In this document: one piece after another, positions 1 to 9,953 of the stretch
Position numbering within the stretch: position 1 is the first letter of the stretch
Layout: each line of letters starts with the position of its first letter
Assembly: GCF_002022275.1 (NCBI RefSeq)
Contig: NZ_MSDF01000031.1
Coordinates: 38,656 to 102,655 of the forward strand
Origin: Pseudomonas fluorescens
Lineage (GTDB): Bacteria; Pseudomonadota; Gammaproteobacteria; Pseudomonadales; Pseudomonadaceae
Reading direction: 5' to 3'
Length of the DNA: 64,000 bases
The notes under the pieces: model-generated
The model's database searches: none
What the model was told of the DNA's origin: nothing
The model's input: only the letters and a program-made list of their open reading frames with translations
Program-made: the position numbers and the translations under genes

Positions 1-2
1 CT

Positions 3-1352
3 TCGGTGGCATCGCGCAGCATGCTGGAGTTGATCGGCGATATTCTTGATATTGCGCGGATTGAGTCCGGCCATCTGTCGCTGACCCAGGAGTCGGCAAA
101 CCTGTTTGAGTTGCTGACCTCAGTGGCGCGGGTCTTCGAGGGGCTGGCGCGGGATAAGGGGGTGGCGTTGCGGGTGGAGCTGAACCCGTCAATTGATTGC
201 ACTGTGCTGGTTGACCCCTTGCGGTTCAAGCAGGTGGTATCCAACCTGCTGAGCAATGCCATCAAGTTTACCGACCAAGGCCATGTGCTATTGATTGGGC
301 GCAGTGCGCGGTCATCCGATGCCAGCCATCTGAACCTCGAGTTGTCGGTAGAAGACAGCGGCAGGGGCATCAGCGCGCACGATCAGAAACGGCTGTTCAA
401 TCTGTTTATTCAGGACAGCAATAACGAACAGTCGGCCCGTAGCGGCTCGGGGTTGGGCTTGGTGATCAGCCGCAACCTGTGTGAAATGATGGGCGGCAAT
501 CTGCAGTTGAGCAGCGTACTCGATAAGGGCACACGGGTGGATGTAACGTTGGCATTGGCCAGGAGCGACGCATTGCCGGTTGAGGTGTCAGCCCCCGTAC
601 TGCAATCCCCGCAGACCCGTGTGTTGTCGACCCTGGTGATCGATGATTACCCGGCCAACCGCCTGCTATTGGCTCGGCAACTGAGCCATTTGGGCCATCA
701 AGTCACCACGGCCGAAGACGGTGCCAAAGGGTTTGAGCTGTGGCAAACCGGGCATCCTGATGTGGTCATCACCGATCTGAATATGCCGGTCATGGATGGC
801 CACACCCTGGCCCGTAGTATCCGTGAGAAAGAGCGTGCGCAAGGTCTGGTACCGTGCCTGCTCCTGGGGTTTACCGCCAATGCGCAACCGGAAGAAGCCG
901 AACGCTGGCGGCAATCGGACATGGATGGTTGTCTGTTCAAACCCGCCGGATTGGACGACTTACGGTCGGCATTGGCTTCGCTCACGACCAACCCGGCCAC
1001 ACCTGAAGTTAAGGTGGCGTTTGATTTGAGTACATTGATCATGCTGACGGAGGGTGATGATGCCGCGCTCACGGAGCTCTTGCAGACGTTACTCGACAGC
1101 CTGAAGACGGACCGTGCGCTGCTGCCCTCTCTGCAACGTCAGGGCAACTTTCATGCGCTGCATGACCTCGCCCATCGAATCAAAGGTGGCGCGCGAATGG
1201 TTAAAGCCGAGGCGCTGATCGCCTGCTGCGAGGTGTTGGAGGGTGTAAGCGTACGGCAGGAGCACCACGCACTGAGCGAGGCTGCCGACGCGACAGGTCA
1301 GGCGCTGGACGATCTGCATGCCGGGTTGAGCGCTTTTTGCAATCAGCGTTGA
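3..1352 (+). CDS. Hybrid sensor histidine kinase (3' part; HATPase-REC-Hpt)
   Basis: The gene is cut by the window start, so its sensor part and the phosphorylated His are missing. The visible protein begins inside the HisKA dimerisation helices (LIGDILDIARIESG). It continues into an HATPase_c domain with an N-box (NLLSNAIKF), G1 box (DSGRGI) and G2 box (GSGLGL). A receiver domain follows with its phospho-acceptor Asp in VITDLNMPVMDG, and the C-terminus is an Hpt domain with HRIKGG. This is the BvgS/EvgS-type order for an internal His-Asp-His phosphorelay at the inner membrane. The Hpt would normally pass phosphate to a separate response regulator, but the small protein just downstream lacks the acceptor Asp. 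The stimulus cannot be read from this fragment. Confidence 0.93.
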   Translation, partial: SVASRSMLELIGDILDIARIESGHLSLTQESANLFELLTSVARVFEGLARDKGVALRVELNPSIDCTVLVDPLRFKQVVSNLLSNAIKFTDQGHVLLIGRSARSSDASHLNLELSVEDSGRGISAHDQKRLFNLFIQDSNNEQSARSGSGLGLVISRNLCEMMGGNLQLSSVLDKGTRVDVTLALARSDALPVEVSAPVLQSPQTRVLSTLVIDDYPANRLLLARQLSHLGHQVTTAEDGAKGFELWQTGHPDVVITDLNMPVMDGHTLARSIREKERAQGLVPCLLLGFTANAQPEEAERWRQSDMDGCLFKPAGLDDLRSALASLTTNPATPEVKVAFDLSTLIMLTEGDDAALTELLQTLLDSLKTDRALLPSLQRQGNFHALHDLAHRIKGGARMVKAEALIACCEVLEGVSVRQEHHALSEAADATGQALDDLHAGLSAFCNQR

Positions 1353-1486
1353 CGGCGGTTGATTGCCATTCGGTGGATTTGGGAGAACTCCTACGCGAAG
1401 TGGGAACAAGCCTGATTTTGTCTTCTGGATATGTCTGGAGAATGGGCGACGCTCACTGACGAGCACTGCCTGCCCAGGGGTTTGCC

Positions 1487-1909
1487 ATGCCGAACAAAGC
1501 ACTGACCATCCTGATTGCCGATGAACAACACCTGCAACGTTTGTACATCGAGAAAATGCTGAACCGATTGGGGTATCACCGAATTGTCCCGGTGCAAACC
1601 TTCGAAGAAATCCAGATTCTGACCGCCATCCCGGCCGAGCCTTTTGATGTGCTGATCATCAATGCCGGGTTGACGGCCGATACGTGCGAGCCGCAGCCCC
1701 AGGTGCGCCATGTGCTGGTCTACGACCACGTGGACCTGGGGGCGCGCGCCGGCGCAACGCCAGCAGTGCAGGTGCGGCTGCCCGGGGTGCCCGACAACGT
1801 CAACCTCGAACATTTCATGGATTTCATCGACCCACCCGAGGCCACTCAAGGCCTGCGGGTGTTGCCGTGGCTGCGGGAATTATCCCGCACCCCCGTGGCC
1901 GGGGTTTAA
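1487..1909 (+). CDS. Degenerate receiver-domain (pseudo-response regulator) protein
   Basis: A 140-residue protein with receiver-like sequence and no output domain. The acidic pair D12-E13 at the end of the first strand is present. The position expected to hold the phospho-acceptor Asp at the end of beta-3 reads DVLIINAG, so Asn59 replaces Asp. The C-terminal half is poorly conserved. It lies 135 bp downstream of the hybrid kinase on the same strand and may act as an unphosphorylatable partner of that phosphorelay (inference). Its stop codon overlaps the stop of the convergent reductase gene by 4 bp. Confidence 0.72.
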   Translation: MPNKALTILIADEQHLQRLYIEKMLNRLGYHRIVPVQTFEEIQILTAIPAEPFDVLIINAGLTADTCEPQPQVRHVLVYDHVDLGARAGATPAVQVRLPGVPDNVNLEHFMDFIDPPEATQGLRVLPWLRELSRTPVAGV

Positions 1910-2724
1910 TCCCACTTCGGCGCAAGGCCCTTGGGGCTGGTCAAGCGGTGGCCGCGCTCGAGGCTGGCGATCTGTGCGATGTCGGCAGCGCTCAAGGTCA
2001 GTTGCGGGGCCTTGAGGTTGCTTTCCAGGTTGGCGCGTTTGGTCGATGACGGGATCACCGCATAGCCCAATTGCATGGCCCAGGCCAGGGTGACTTGCGC
2101 CGGCGTGGCCTGATGGCGTTCGGCGATTTGCTCGATTACCGGGTCTTTCAGCACTTCGCCGTAGGCGAGGGTCATGTACGAAGTGATCTGGATGCCATTG
2201 GCGGTGGCGAAATCCACCACCTCGCGGTTTTGCAGGTAGGGGTGCAGTTCGATCTGGTTGGTGGCGATGTTTTCGGCACCCACTGCGGCAATCGCCTGCT
2301 TCATCAGATCGATGGTGAAGTTGGAAATACCGATCTGACGCGTCAGGCCCAAGCGTTTGGCCTCCAGCAACTGGCCCATGAACTCGGCGACGGGTACCTG
2401 ATCTTCCGGTGATGGCCAGTGGATCAGTGTGAGGTCCAGGTAGTCGGTCTGCAGTTTGCGCAGGCTCTCTTTAAGGCTTGGAATCAACTGGCCTTCGGCG
2501 AAGTGGGAGACCCAGATTTTGCTGGTGATGAACAGCTCGTCGCGTGGCACGCCGCTGTCGGCGATGGCTTGGCCCACATCGGCTTCGTTCTCATAAATCT
2601 GCGCGGTGTCGACCACGCGGTAGCCCAGCTCCAGGCCGGTGCTGACAGAGTCGATCACCACCTGGCCTTGCAGGCGAAAGGTGCCGAGGCCAAAGGCGGG
2701 AACGTGTGGGTTGGGGATAGACAT
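1906..2724 (-). CDS. dkgB: Aldo/keto reductase, 2,5-diketo-D-gluconate reductase B type
   Basis: A 272-residue cytosolic NADPH-dependent aldo/keto reductase of DkgB length. The AKR signatures are visible: GLGTFRLQG near the N-terminus, the catalytic Asp/Tyr region VDTAQIYENEADVG, the catalytic Lys in FITSKIW, His in LTLIHWPSP, and the cofactor-binding IPSSTKRANL near the C-terminus. The family reduces 2,5-diketo-gluconate, methylglyoxal and other aldehydes. The ATG at 2724 is preferred over the longer reading frame because CAGGAG lies 7 bp upstream. The true physiological substrate cannot be told from sequence. Confidence 0.88.
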   Translation of the reverse strand: MSIPNPHVPAFGLGTFRLQGQVVIDSVSTGLELGYRVVDTAQIYENEADVGQAIADSGVPRDELFITSKIWVSHFAEGQLIPSLKESLRKLQTDYLDLTLIHWPSPEDQVPVAEFMGQLLEAKRLGLTRQIGISNFTIDLMKQAIAAVGAENIATNQIELHPYLQNREVVDFATANGIQITSYMTLAYGEVLKDPVIEQIAERHQATPAQVTLAWAMQLGYAVIPSSTKRANLESNLKAPQLTLSAADIAQIASLERGHRLTSPKGLAPKWD

Positions 2725-2921
2725 CAGTAACTCCTGAAGGGGGTGTGAACAATGGAGTCGAGTATCCGCCCGTCGTTCCTTCGGAAAAACCGTCGAACCC
2801 GAAAAGGACTTTTGACCTGAAGTCACGAGTGTCGATTACGTCAGAAAATCCACGGCTTCACTTGCCAGGAACGGGTATTGCGCGGTATTTCAGAACTCCC
2901 CCTATCAGCCCGGAACTCGCC

Positions 2922-3317
2922 ATGACCCAACACCTCACCGAATACGCCGACGCCAGCCCTGAAGTGCGCGCGGTCTATGACGACATCATGCAAACGCGCA
3001 AGGTCGACCAGGTGAACAACTTCTGGAAATGCCTGGCGGCCCACCCGCCGACCTTGCGCCGCACCTGGGAAAGCCTCAAGGAAATCATGGCGCCGGGTGC
3101 CCTGGACCCGTTGACCAAGGAGCTGCTTTACGTGGCCGTGAGCGTGACCAACAATTGCCCGTACTGCATCGCGTCCCACACCGCTGCGGCGCGCAAGGCC
3201 GGCATGACCGATGCGATGTTTGGCGAGCTGCAGGCGGTGGTGGGCATGGCCAATGAAACCAACCGCCTGGCCACCGGCTATCGTGTGCCGGTGGACGAGG
3301 CGTTCAAGCTGCCATGA
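2922..3317 (+). CDS. Carboxymuconolactone decarboxylase / AhpD-like protein
   Basis: A 131-residue all-helical protein of the CMD/AhpD family. The redox motif NNCPYCIASHTAAA contains the CxxC and downstream His that act in AhpD-type peroxidases and related alkylhydroperoxidase enzymes. It is therefore more likely a thiol peroxidase or disulfide reductase than a true carboxymuconolactone decarboxylase. The ATG at 2922 gives the usual family length and is preceded by CGGAA. The upstream extension of the open frame has no family similarity. It is a single-gene unit between divergent and convergent neighbours. Confidence 0.85.
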   Translation: MTQHLTEYADASPEVRAVYDDIMQTRKVDQVNNFWKCLAAHPPTLRRTWESLKEIMAPGALDPLTKELLYVAVSVTNNCPYCIASHTAAARKAGMTDAMFGELQAVVGMANETNRLATGYRVPVDEAFKLP

Positions 3318-3323
3318 GCCCGG

Positions 3324-4135
3324 TCAGCGGTCGAGCCAGGCGAGTAGCACCGTCACGTTATCGCGCCCGGCATACTCGCGGGTGAGGTCGATCAGCCGCT
3401 GACAGGCGATGTCCAGCGAGTCGCGACGGGCGATGGCGAGCACCTCGAGCATTTCCAGGTGCGGTACGCAGCCGTGCAGGCCGTCGCTGCACAGCATCAG
3501 CAGGTCGCCCGGCTGTACAGGTTGCACACGTACTTGCGGCTCCACCCGTGGCCCCGGCCCTATCGCTTGCAGCAACAGGTTGCGTGCGGGCAGTCGATCG
3601 ACCTTGCCGGCTTCGAGGGCTTGCTGGTACCAGGTCTGGTCGCGGGTCAACAGGCTCAATTCTCCTTCGCGGTAACGGTATAAACGACTGTCACCCACGT
3701 GAAACACCAGCAACGGGCCGTCGGCCTGTGGGCGCCACACCCCGGTGAGCGTGGTGCCCATCCCGCTGCCTTCGCTCATGTGGCGTGCCACGTTCTGCTG
3801 GAAGACGCACTGGTTCACCTGGTCGAGGGCGTTGTGCAACTGGCTGGCGGCTTGCATGTCCGGGTCCGACCAAGTGGCGTCCGGGTCGGCGTCGGGGTCC
3901 ACCGGGTTGACCGAATGGGCTTTCAGGGCCTGGCGCAGGCTGATCAGTGCCTGGGCGCTGGCCAGCGCGCCCGCCTCATGGCCGCCCATGCCGTCGGCCA
4001 CAGCCAGCAGCCCCAGGTCGGGCTCTACCAGAAAATTGTCTTCATTACTCTGGCGCACCGAACCGACATCGCTGACCCCATAGGCCACCGCGGTGGCCAG
4101 AGAGTGCGGCCCGCAGGCGCTGAGTGGGGAATCAG

Positions 4136-4139
<4 letters not shown>
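3324..4139 (-). CDS. PP2C-family protein serine/threonine phosphatase (Stp1/PppA type)
   Basis: A 271-residue PP2C (PPM) metal-dependent phosphatase. The metal-binding residues can be seen in SVRQSNEDN (residues 27-35), VADGMGGHEAG (47-57), LCSDGLHG and the C-terminal GRDNVTVLLAW. No membrane segment is present, so the enzyme is cytosolic. Its ATG overlaps the stop of the upstream Ser/Thr kinase gene (ATGA, 4136-4139), so the pair is translationally coupled and the phosphatase probably reverses the kinase. The pair resembles PppA/PpkA of type VI secretion control, but no type VI structural genes are in the window. Confidence 0.92.
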
Positions 4140-5581
<1,442 letters not shown>

Positions 5582-5591
5582 GATCGCGGAC

Positions 5592-6470
5592 CTATTCCTC
5601 AAGCATCTTCATGGCGCTGACCAGGCTGGTGCGCATGCGGCCGAACGACTGGCCCAGGCGCGCCAACTCGTCCTTGCCGCTGATGTCCATCTCCGGTACG
5701 TCGGTTTCACCCAGGCTGACCCGGTCGGCCAGTGCCGACATCTGTCGCAGGCGGCGGGTGACGAACAGGTGCACGGCCACGTTTAACGCGACGAACAGCA
5801 CAGCGAAAATCCCCAGCATCGACAGCATGTAGCTGTGCAGCATGCTTCGGGCGCGTTGCAGTGGCAGGTCGAGTGGCACCGTGACCAGTTGCGCACCGAT
5901 GGTGTCGTTGAGTTTCCAGCCAAAGCCGTTCACCGCGCCGTAGATATCGACCATGGTTTTCGGCGCCGCGTCCGGGGTGCTGTGGCATGCCAGGCAGGCG
6001 CCGTCCTTGATCTGGATGGGCCGTGCGATGTACAGCGCCGCGCCTTTATCGTCGTTGCGCTCGCCAACCATTTCGTCAGTTTGCGGCTGGCTGCGCAGGT
6101 TATTGATCAGGGATTTCTCCCAGTCGTTGGCCAGGTCGCGTGGGTTTGTCGGGTTGAGCGTGGCCTCTTTATAGGCGTAGTCCGGGTAGGACTTGAGCAG
6201 TTCCTGCAGGTGCGAAATGGCCGCGAAGTCCGGCACTGACTGCGGCAGGAACTGGAATTTCAGGCGGTTTTCCAGCAGCGGCACGATTTGCTCGGCGGTG
6301 TAGGTGCTGGCGGCGGAGGCCGAGCGCATCAGCATGCGCGCAGTTTCCAGGGTTTCCCTGCGCGCACTTTGCTGCAGCATGTAGTTAGTGGAGAGGCTGG
6401 TGGCAATAAAACCGACGATAAATACCGCCAGAAACACCACGTTGAATTTAACCGCGAGTGACAATTTCAT
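5592..6470 (-). CDS. Membrane sensor with periplasmic CxxCH haem-binding domain (DUF3365-like) and HAMP
   Basis: A 292-residue inner-membrane protein. Transmembrane helix 1 spans about residues 8-28, the periplasmic domain about 30-212, helix 2 about 213-236, and a HAMP linker runs to the C-terminus. The periplasmic domain carries one c-type haem motif, C159-L-A-C162-H163, in the context typical of DUF3365/Tll0287-like haem sensors. No output domain follows the HAMP. The very next gene, 10 bp on, is a Ser/Thr kinase, so the sensor may signal to that kinase by contact (inference). Confidence 0.85.
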   Translation of the reverse strand: MKLSLAVKFNVVFLAVFIVGFIATSLSTNYMLQQSARRETLETARMLMRSASAASTYTAEQIVPLLENRLKFQFLPQSVPDFAAISHLQELLKSYPDYAYKEATLNPTNPRDLANDWEKSLINNLRSQPQTDEMVGERNDDKGAALYIARPIQIKDGACLACHSTPDAAPKTMVDIYGAVNGFGWKLNDTIGAQLVTVPLDLPLQRARSMLHSYMLSMLGIFAVLFVALNVAVHLFVTRRLRQMSALADRVSLGETDVPEMDISGKDELARLGQSFGRMRTSLVSAMKMLEE

Positions 6471-6500
6471 AAGGACCTTCGGGGACCGGCGTAAAGAGGA

Positions 6501-7349
6501 TCAGCGCGCATTTTTGCGACGCTCCAGGCGCAGCAGCTCCAGCTCCCACGCCAGCACCCCGCCGCGGTTGGCTTTCACCGCCTGCAGGAACGCCGGGTCG
6601 TTAAGTCGCGGTGCAAAGCGGCTGGCAAGCATTTGCTGGCTGAGGTTCAGCGGGCTGACGACCCATGGCGCGATGTCTTCATAGCTCACGTCACGTTCTT
6701 TGTTGGGCTCTGCCGCCTTGGGGGTTTTCTTGCCCAGTGGCACCAGCGGGTCAAGGAACTGCGGGGGCAGTGCGTCGATAAAAGCCTGCTCGGGGCGCGG
6801 GACGATCTTGAGCGCTGCGTCGCCCACACGTTGTGCAAAGTCTTCGTGGCCAAGGGTTACGCTGTGGTCAGCCTTGCCGTGGCTGTCCAGCTCGCTGACC
6901 ACTTGGCTGCCGTCTTCGACGAATATTTCGGTCTGACGTTTGCCCACGTGGATCACGCTGGCGCTGTTGGTCAAGGTAAACGCCAGGCCACCGGTGGTGA
7001 CGGCGAGGTTGGCGTGGCTGCTGCCGGCAACCGGTTGCAGTTTCAGCCAGCCATTGAGCAGGTTGATCTGCGCGGCCTTGCTGTTGGTGGCGATGAGGAT
7101 GCGCGTGTCCGGCCCCAATGCCAGGGTGGCAGCCGCAAGGCCTTCGATCTGGATGCCCGCGGCACCGGTTTGCAGAATATCGCCGCCTTGCAACCGGGTG
7201 CCGGGCCCCACGGTATAGAGGGTGGTGGCGCGAATCAGCTTCAGCGGTTTTTCCGCATAGGCGATCACAGCAATGTTGGCGGGCGCTGCATGGGCCAGCG
7301 ATAGCTGGAGCAGGCCGGCGAGGAGCAGGGCTATCGAACGTTTCTTCAC
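6501..7349 (-). CDS. FecR-domain exported protein
   Basis: A protein of about 282 residues with a signal peptide (KKRSIALLLAGLLQLSLAHA) and a FecR-like beta region (about residues 35-150) of the kind in periplasmic proteins encoded next to Ser/Thr kinases or CHASE2 cyclases, rather than in the TonB-signalling anti-sigma form. The C-terminal third is charged and ends LERRKNAR. The start is uncertain: GTG at 7349 places the signal peptide directly at the N-terminus, while GTG at 7385 adds 12 residues. Neither has a strong ribosome-binding site. It lies 30 bp upstream of the haem/HAMP sensor and is probably first in a four-gene operon ending with the phosphatase. Confidence 0.82.
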   Translation of the reverse strand: MKKRSIALLLAGLLQLSLAHAAPANIAVIAYAEKPLKLIRATTLYTVGPGTRLQGGDILQTGAAGIQIEGLAAATLALGPDTRILIATNSKAAQINLLNGWLKLQPVAGSSHANLAVTTGGLAFTLTNSASVIHVGKRQTEIFVEDGSQVVSELDSHGKADHSVTLGHEDFAQRVGDAALKIVPRPEQAFIDALPPQFLDPLVPLGKKTPKAAEPNKERDVSYEDIAPWVVSPLNLSQQMLASRFAPRLNDPAFLQAVKANRGGVLAWELELLRLERRKNAR

Positions 7350-7612
7350 GGGGGCGCCATCTATCGAACTCTTGGGGTCAGGCACCGATGCTGCATCTGC
7401 AGCCGGTGTTCGTGCGTGCGCAAGGCGCCGCAGGGCCGAAGGCTACCGGCTGGAGGGGTGTAGGAAGAAGACAATTATCTGCATGGAAAAGGCTGATTTC
7501 GATTAAGCGAAATCATGGAATAAAGCATCGCAGGAGGGTGTTCTTCTGATGTTCGAACGGCGTTTTCAGGGATCGGAGAGACGTCTGCATCCTCCCCTTG
7601 CCTGGAGTCTTT

Positions 7613-8311
7613 ATGACTACAAAGTGCATGAACAAGTTTTCCTCCACCAAGACCTTCCTGCAACAGCACTTCATGACCGCCAAGCGTATACCCACAGGTG
7701 TGATCGCCGGCCTCAATGTATTCGACGTCAATGATCACAAGGCCGGCGGTTATCGCCTGGCCACCCTGGACAAGCCAGGTGAGCATGGCAAGGTCGAGCG
7801 GCCGCTGATGGGGCATTGGGTGCCTCAGGGCAGTTTTTGCGACATCCCGGCCAACCCCGGTGCCACCGGGTATGTGTTCACACCGGACTTCAGCGGATGT
7901 TCGATCCTGATCGACCATATCGATGACACTACGTACCGCGTCTTCCACGTTCAAGGTGGCAGCGATTACCTGAACAAGGAATACCTCAACCGTTTCGACG
8001 GCCACGGACTGGGTTTTGCCACGGCGATGACGTTTGATGACTATGGCGAAGATGCTTACCCACGGGGCTTTGCCTTCATGAAGTTCGAGGAGGGGCGTTG
8101 GTGGATTTACTTCCAGCGCCAGAACGGCGTAGGGCTGAACTTTGCCTATGGCAAGTTCCAAATGAACGGTGCGCAAACCGTGCGCGGCGGTGGGCGGATA
8201 CCGGTCCCCAACCTCAAACGTGAATCGCCGCGCCATGGCGTGGTGCACAGCGGCAAGGCGCTGGCAATGCCGGCCAGCCAACGCCTTGAACTGAAAGTCG
8301 AGGTCTGGTAG
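7613..8311 (+). CDS. Unknown protein with CNF1/BLF1-like Thr/Cys/His pattern (candidate deamidase fold)
   Basis: A 232-residue soluble protein with no signal peptide or membrane segment. The central segment FTPDFSGCSILIDH followed by RVFHVQGG puts Thr90 six residues before Cys96, Cys96 at the end of an F-S-G-C motif, and His112 sixteen residues further on. In Burkholderia lethal factor 1 the catalytic residues are Thr88, Cys94 (LSGC) and His106, and in CNF1 they are Cys866 and His881, so spacing and motif agree. The remainder is rich in aromatic and Gly residues. ATG 7613 is preceded by TGGAG. No immunity gene or secretion system is adjacent. The deamidase suggestion rests on motif geometry only and could be coincidence. 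Confidence 0.6.
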   Translation: MTTKCMNKFSSTKTFLQQHFMTAKRIPTGVIAGLNVFDVNDHKAGGYRLATLDKPGEHGKVERPLMGHWVPQGSFCDIPANPGATGYVFTPDFSGCSILIDHIDDTTYRVFHVQGGSDYLNKEYLNRFDGHGLGFATAMTFDDYGEDAYPRGFAFMKFEEGRWWIYFQRQNGVGLNFAYGKFQMNGAQTVRGGGRIPVPNLKRESPRHGVVHSGKALAMPASQRLELKVEVW

Positions 8312-8423
8312 ACGAAGGGTTTTTTGCCCAGGCTGGAAAATAGTCGGGAATAAACACTTCGGGTCGGTTGTTCATCCTGCAGACGCTGATAACCAGCTGT
8401 TATCGACTACTGATGGATCCAAC

Positions 8424-9020
8424 ATGATGAACCAGACCCTTCTCGACCCTTCCGCCGGCAGAGGCAAAATGAGCAGCACCGACCCTGATGTTGAGGCGCG
8501 CCGCAATCGCCTGGCGCTTCTGGTTTTGCAGGTGATCGGCCTGATTGTGCTGGTGATCTGCGCGTTCGATGCGCAGCGCGCACAGGCTCAGGATTTGCCG
8601 GAACCTGCCGCCGGCGCTGCGAAAAAAGTGTTGATGACGGTTCAGGCCACCGGCGTTCAGATCTACACCTGTACCAAGGACAGCAGCGGCCAATTGACCT
8701 GGCAGTTTCGCGAGCCGTTGGCGACGTTGATGATCAACGGCAAGACCGTCGGCCGACACTTCGCCGGGCCGACCTGGCAACTGGATGACCACAGTGCGGT
8801 CGTCGGTAAAGTCATCGCCCAGGCGCCGGGCCAAAGTACCAAAGATATCCCGCTGCTGCGCCTGGATGTGGTGACACATCAGGGTACAGGCGGGTTGGCG
8901 CAAGTAGTTGCGGTTGAGCGTCTGCACACCTCTGGTGGCGTGTTCAGCGGCAGTTGCGAGCAGGCCGGTGAACTGCACGTCGAGCCTTACAGCGCCGACT
9001 ACCGTTTTCTCGGCCAGTAA
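8424..9020 (+). CDS. DUF3455 family membrane-anchored or exported protein
   Basis: A 198-residue protein with an N-terminal hydrophobic segment (LALLVLQVIGLIVLVICAF) and a mature part beginning near QDLPEP. The body matches the DUF3455 pattern: VQATGVQIYTC near the start, GRHFAGPTW in the middle, and GVFSGSCEQAGELHVEPYSADYRF at the C-terminus. Function is unknown. Proteins of this family are usually small, exported and sometimes stress-linked. An in-frame ATG at 8469 has a better ribosome-binding site (AGAGG, about 5 bp upstream) and may be the real start, which would give 183 residues. Confidence 0.8.
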   Translation: MMNQTLLDPSAGRGKMSSTDPDVEARRNRLALLVLQVIGLIVLVICAFDAQRAQAQDLPEPAAGAAKKVLMTVQATGVQIYTCTKDSSGQLTWQFREPLATLMINGKTVGRHFAGPTWQLDDHSAVVGKVIAQAPGQSTKDIPLLRLDVVTHQGTGGLAQVVAVERLHTSGGVFSGSCEQAGELHVEPYSADYRFLGQ

Positions 9021-9145
9021 TACCTGAACGGGCCGCTCGGCCCGGTATCGAATACCCCTTGATTTGAATTTTCGCTTCGCGCCGATAGCCATCGGCGTGC
9101 GGCAACGCTGTGCCTGTCAAAAACCAAAAAACTCAGGAGCTTCAC

Positions 9146-9913
9146 ATGATCACTCGTTTACTTGCTGTTACCGCACTCACTGTTGCCGCCTCGTCAGCTG
9201 TTCAGGCAGCGGATGCCTATTCGTCCGAAGGCCCCACCGACTGGACCGGTTTCTACGGCGGCTTGAGCGCCGGCTACGGTTTTGGCGGCGATGGTGACGT
9301 CAACACCAAGGGCCAGGCTGCCCCGAACATCGCCAATATCAATGGCGGCGCACGCCCGGGCCGGGTCAACCTGGACCGCAACGGCCTGCTGGGTGGCGCG
9401 CAGATCGGCTACAACTACCAGTTCGGCCAGTGGGTCGCCGGTGTCGAGGCGGATATTTCCCACACCGACCTGCAGGACAGCCGCAATATCGGCACTGCGC
9501 AACTCAACACCCATTTGGCGCTTAACAACAAATTCGAATCGAAGATCAAATACCTCGGCACCCTGCGCGGTCGCTTTGGTTATGCCTTCGATCACACCCT
9601 GATCTACGGCACCGCCGGTTTGGCGTACGGTGAAACGAGCCAAAGCGTCGACATGTTCGGCCCAACCGGCAACACCCAGTTCAGCGGTGACCAAAGCCAC
9701 TTCAAGATGGGCTACACCGTGGGCGCGGGTATCGAGCAATCGATCACAAAGAACCTGTCGTTCAAGACCGAATACCTGTACTACGACCTGGGTCAAGACA
9801 AGCTGAACGTGGCGGTGATCCCGGGCAGCGGCGGTGCGGGCACCGGGTATGACTCCAAGTTCAAAAACGACGGGCAGATGTTGCGTGTGGGGTTGAACTG
9901 GAAGTTTGATTAA
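9146..9913 (+). CDS. Outer-membrane beta-barrel protein (Omp25/RopB-like)
   Basis: A 255-residue protein with a clear signal peptide (MITRLLAVTALTVAASSAVQA). The mature part starts with the DWTGFYGGLSAGYGFGG strand typical of small porin-like OMPs of the Omp25/RopB/opacity family. Alternating hydrophobic strands follow, ending in LRVGLNWKFD, with a terminal aromatic two residues before the end. It probably forms an eight-stranded barrel in the outer membrane. CAGGAGC lies 7 bp before the ATG. A terminator-like hairpin follows. Confidence 0.87.
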   Translation: MITRLLAVTALTVAASSAVQAADAYSSEGPTDWTGFYGGLSAGYGFGGDGDVNTKGQAAPNIANINGGARPGRVNLDRNGLLGGAQIGYNYQFGQWVAGVEADISHTDLQDSRNIGTAQLNTHLALNNKFESKIKYLGTLRGRFGYAFDHTLIYGTAGLAYGETSQSVDMFGPTGNTQFSGDQSHFKMGYTVGAGIEQSITKNLSFKTEYLYYDLGQDKLNVAVIPGSGGAGTGYDSKFKNDGQMLRVGLNWKFD

Positions 9914-9925
9914 CCGTGTTAAGGG

Positions 9926-9953
9926 GCCTCATGCGCAGGCGCGTGGGGCTTTT
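9926..9953 (+). terminator. Probable intrinsic terminator after the OMP gene
   Basis: GCCTCATGC (9926-9934) pairs with GCGTGGGGC (9941-9949) using three G-U pairs, with a 6-nt loop and a short T tract after it. It overlaps the 3' end of the convergent membrane-protein gene. Confidence 0.5.

Noticed and set aside
7495..7514. GATTTCG-N6-CGAAATC inverted repeat upstream of the CNF/BLF1-like gene
   Set aside because: No regulator gene adjacent and no T tract, so neither an operator nor a terminator could be supported.
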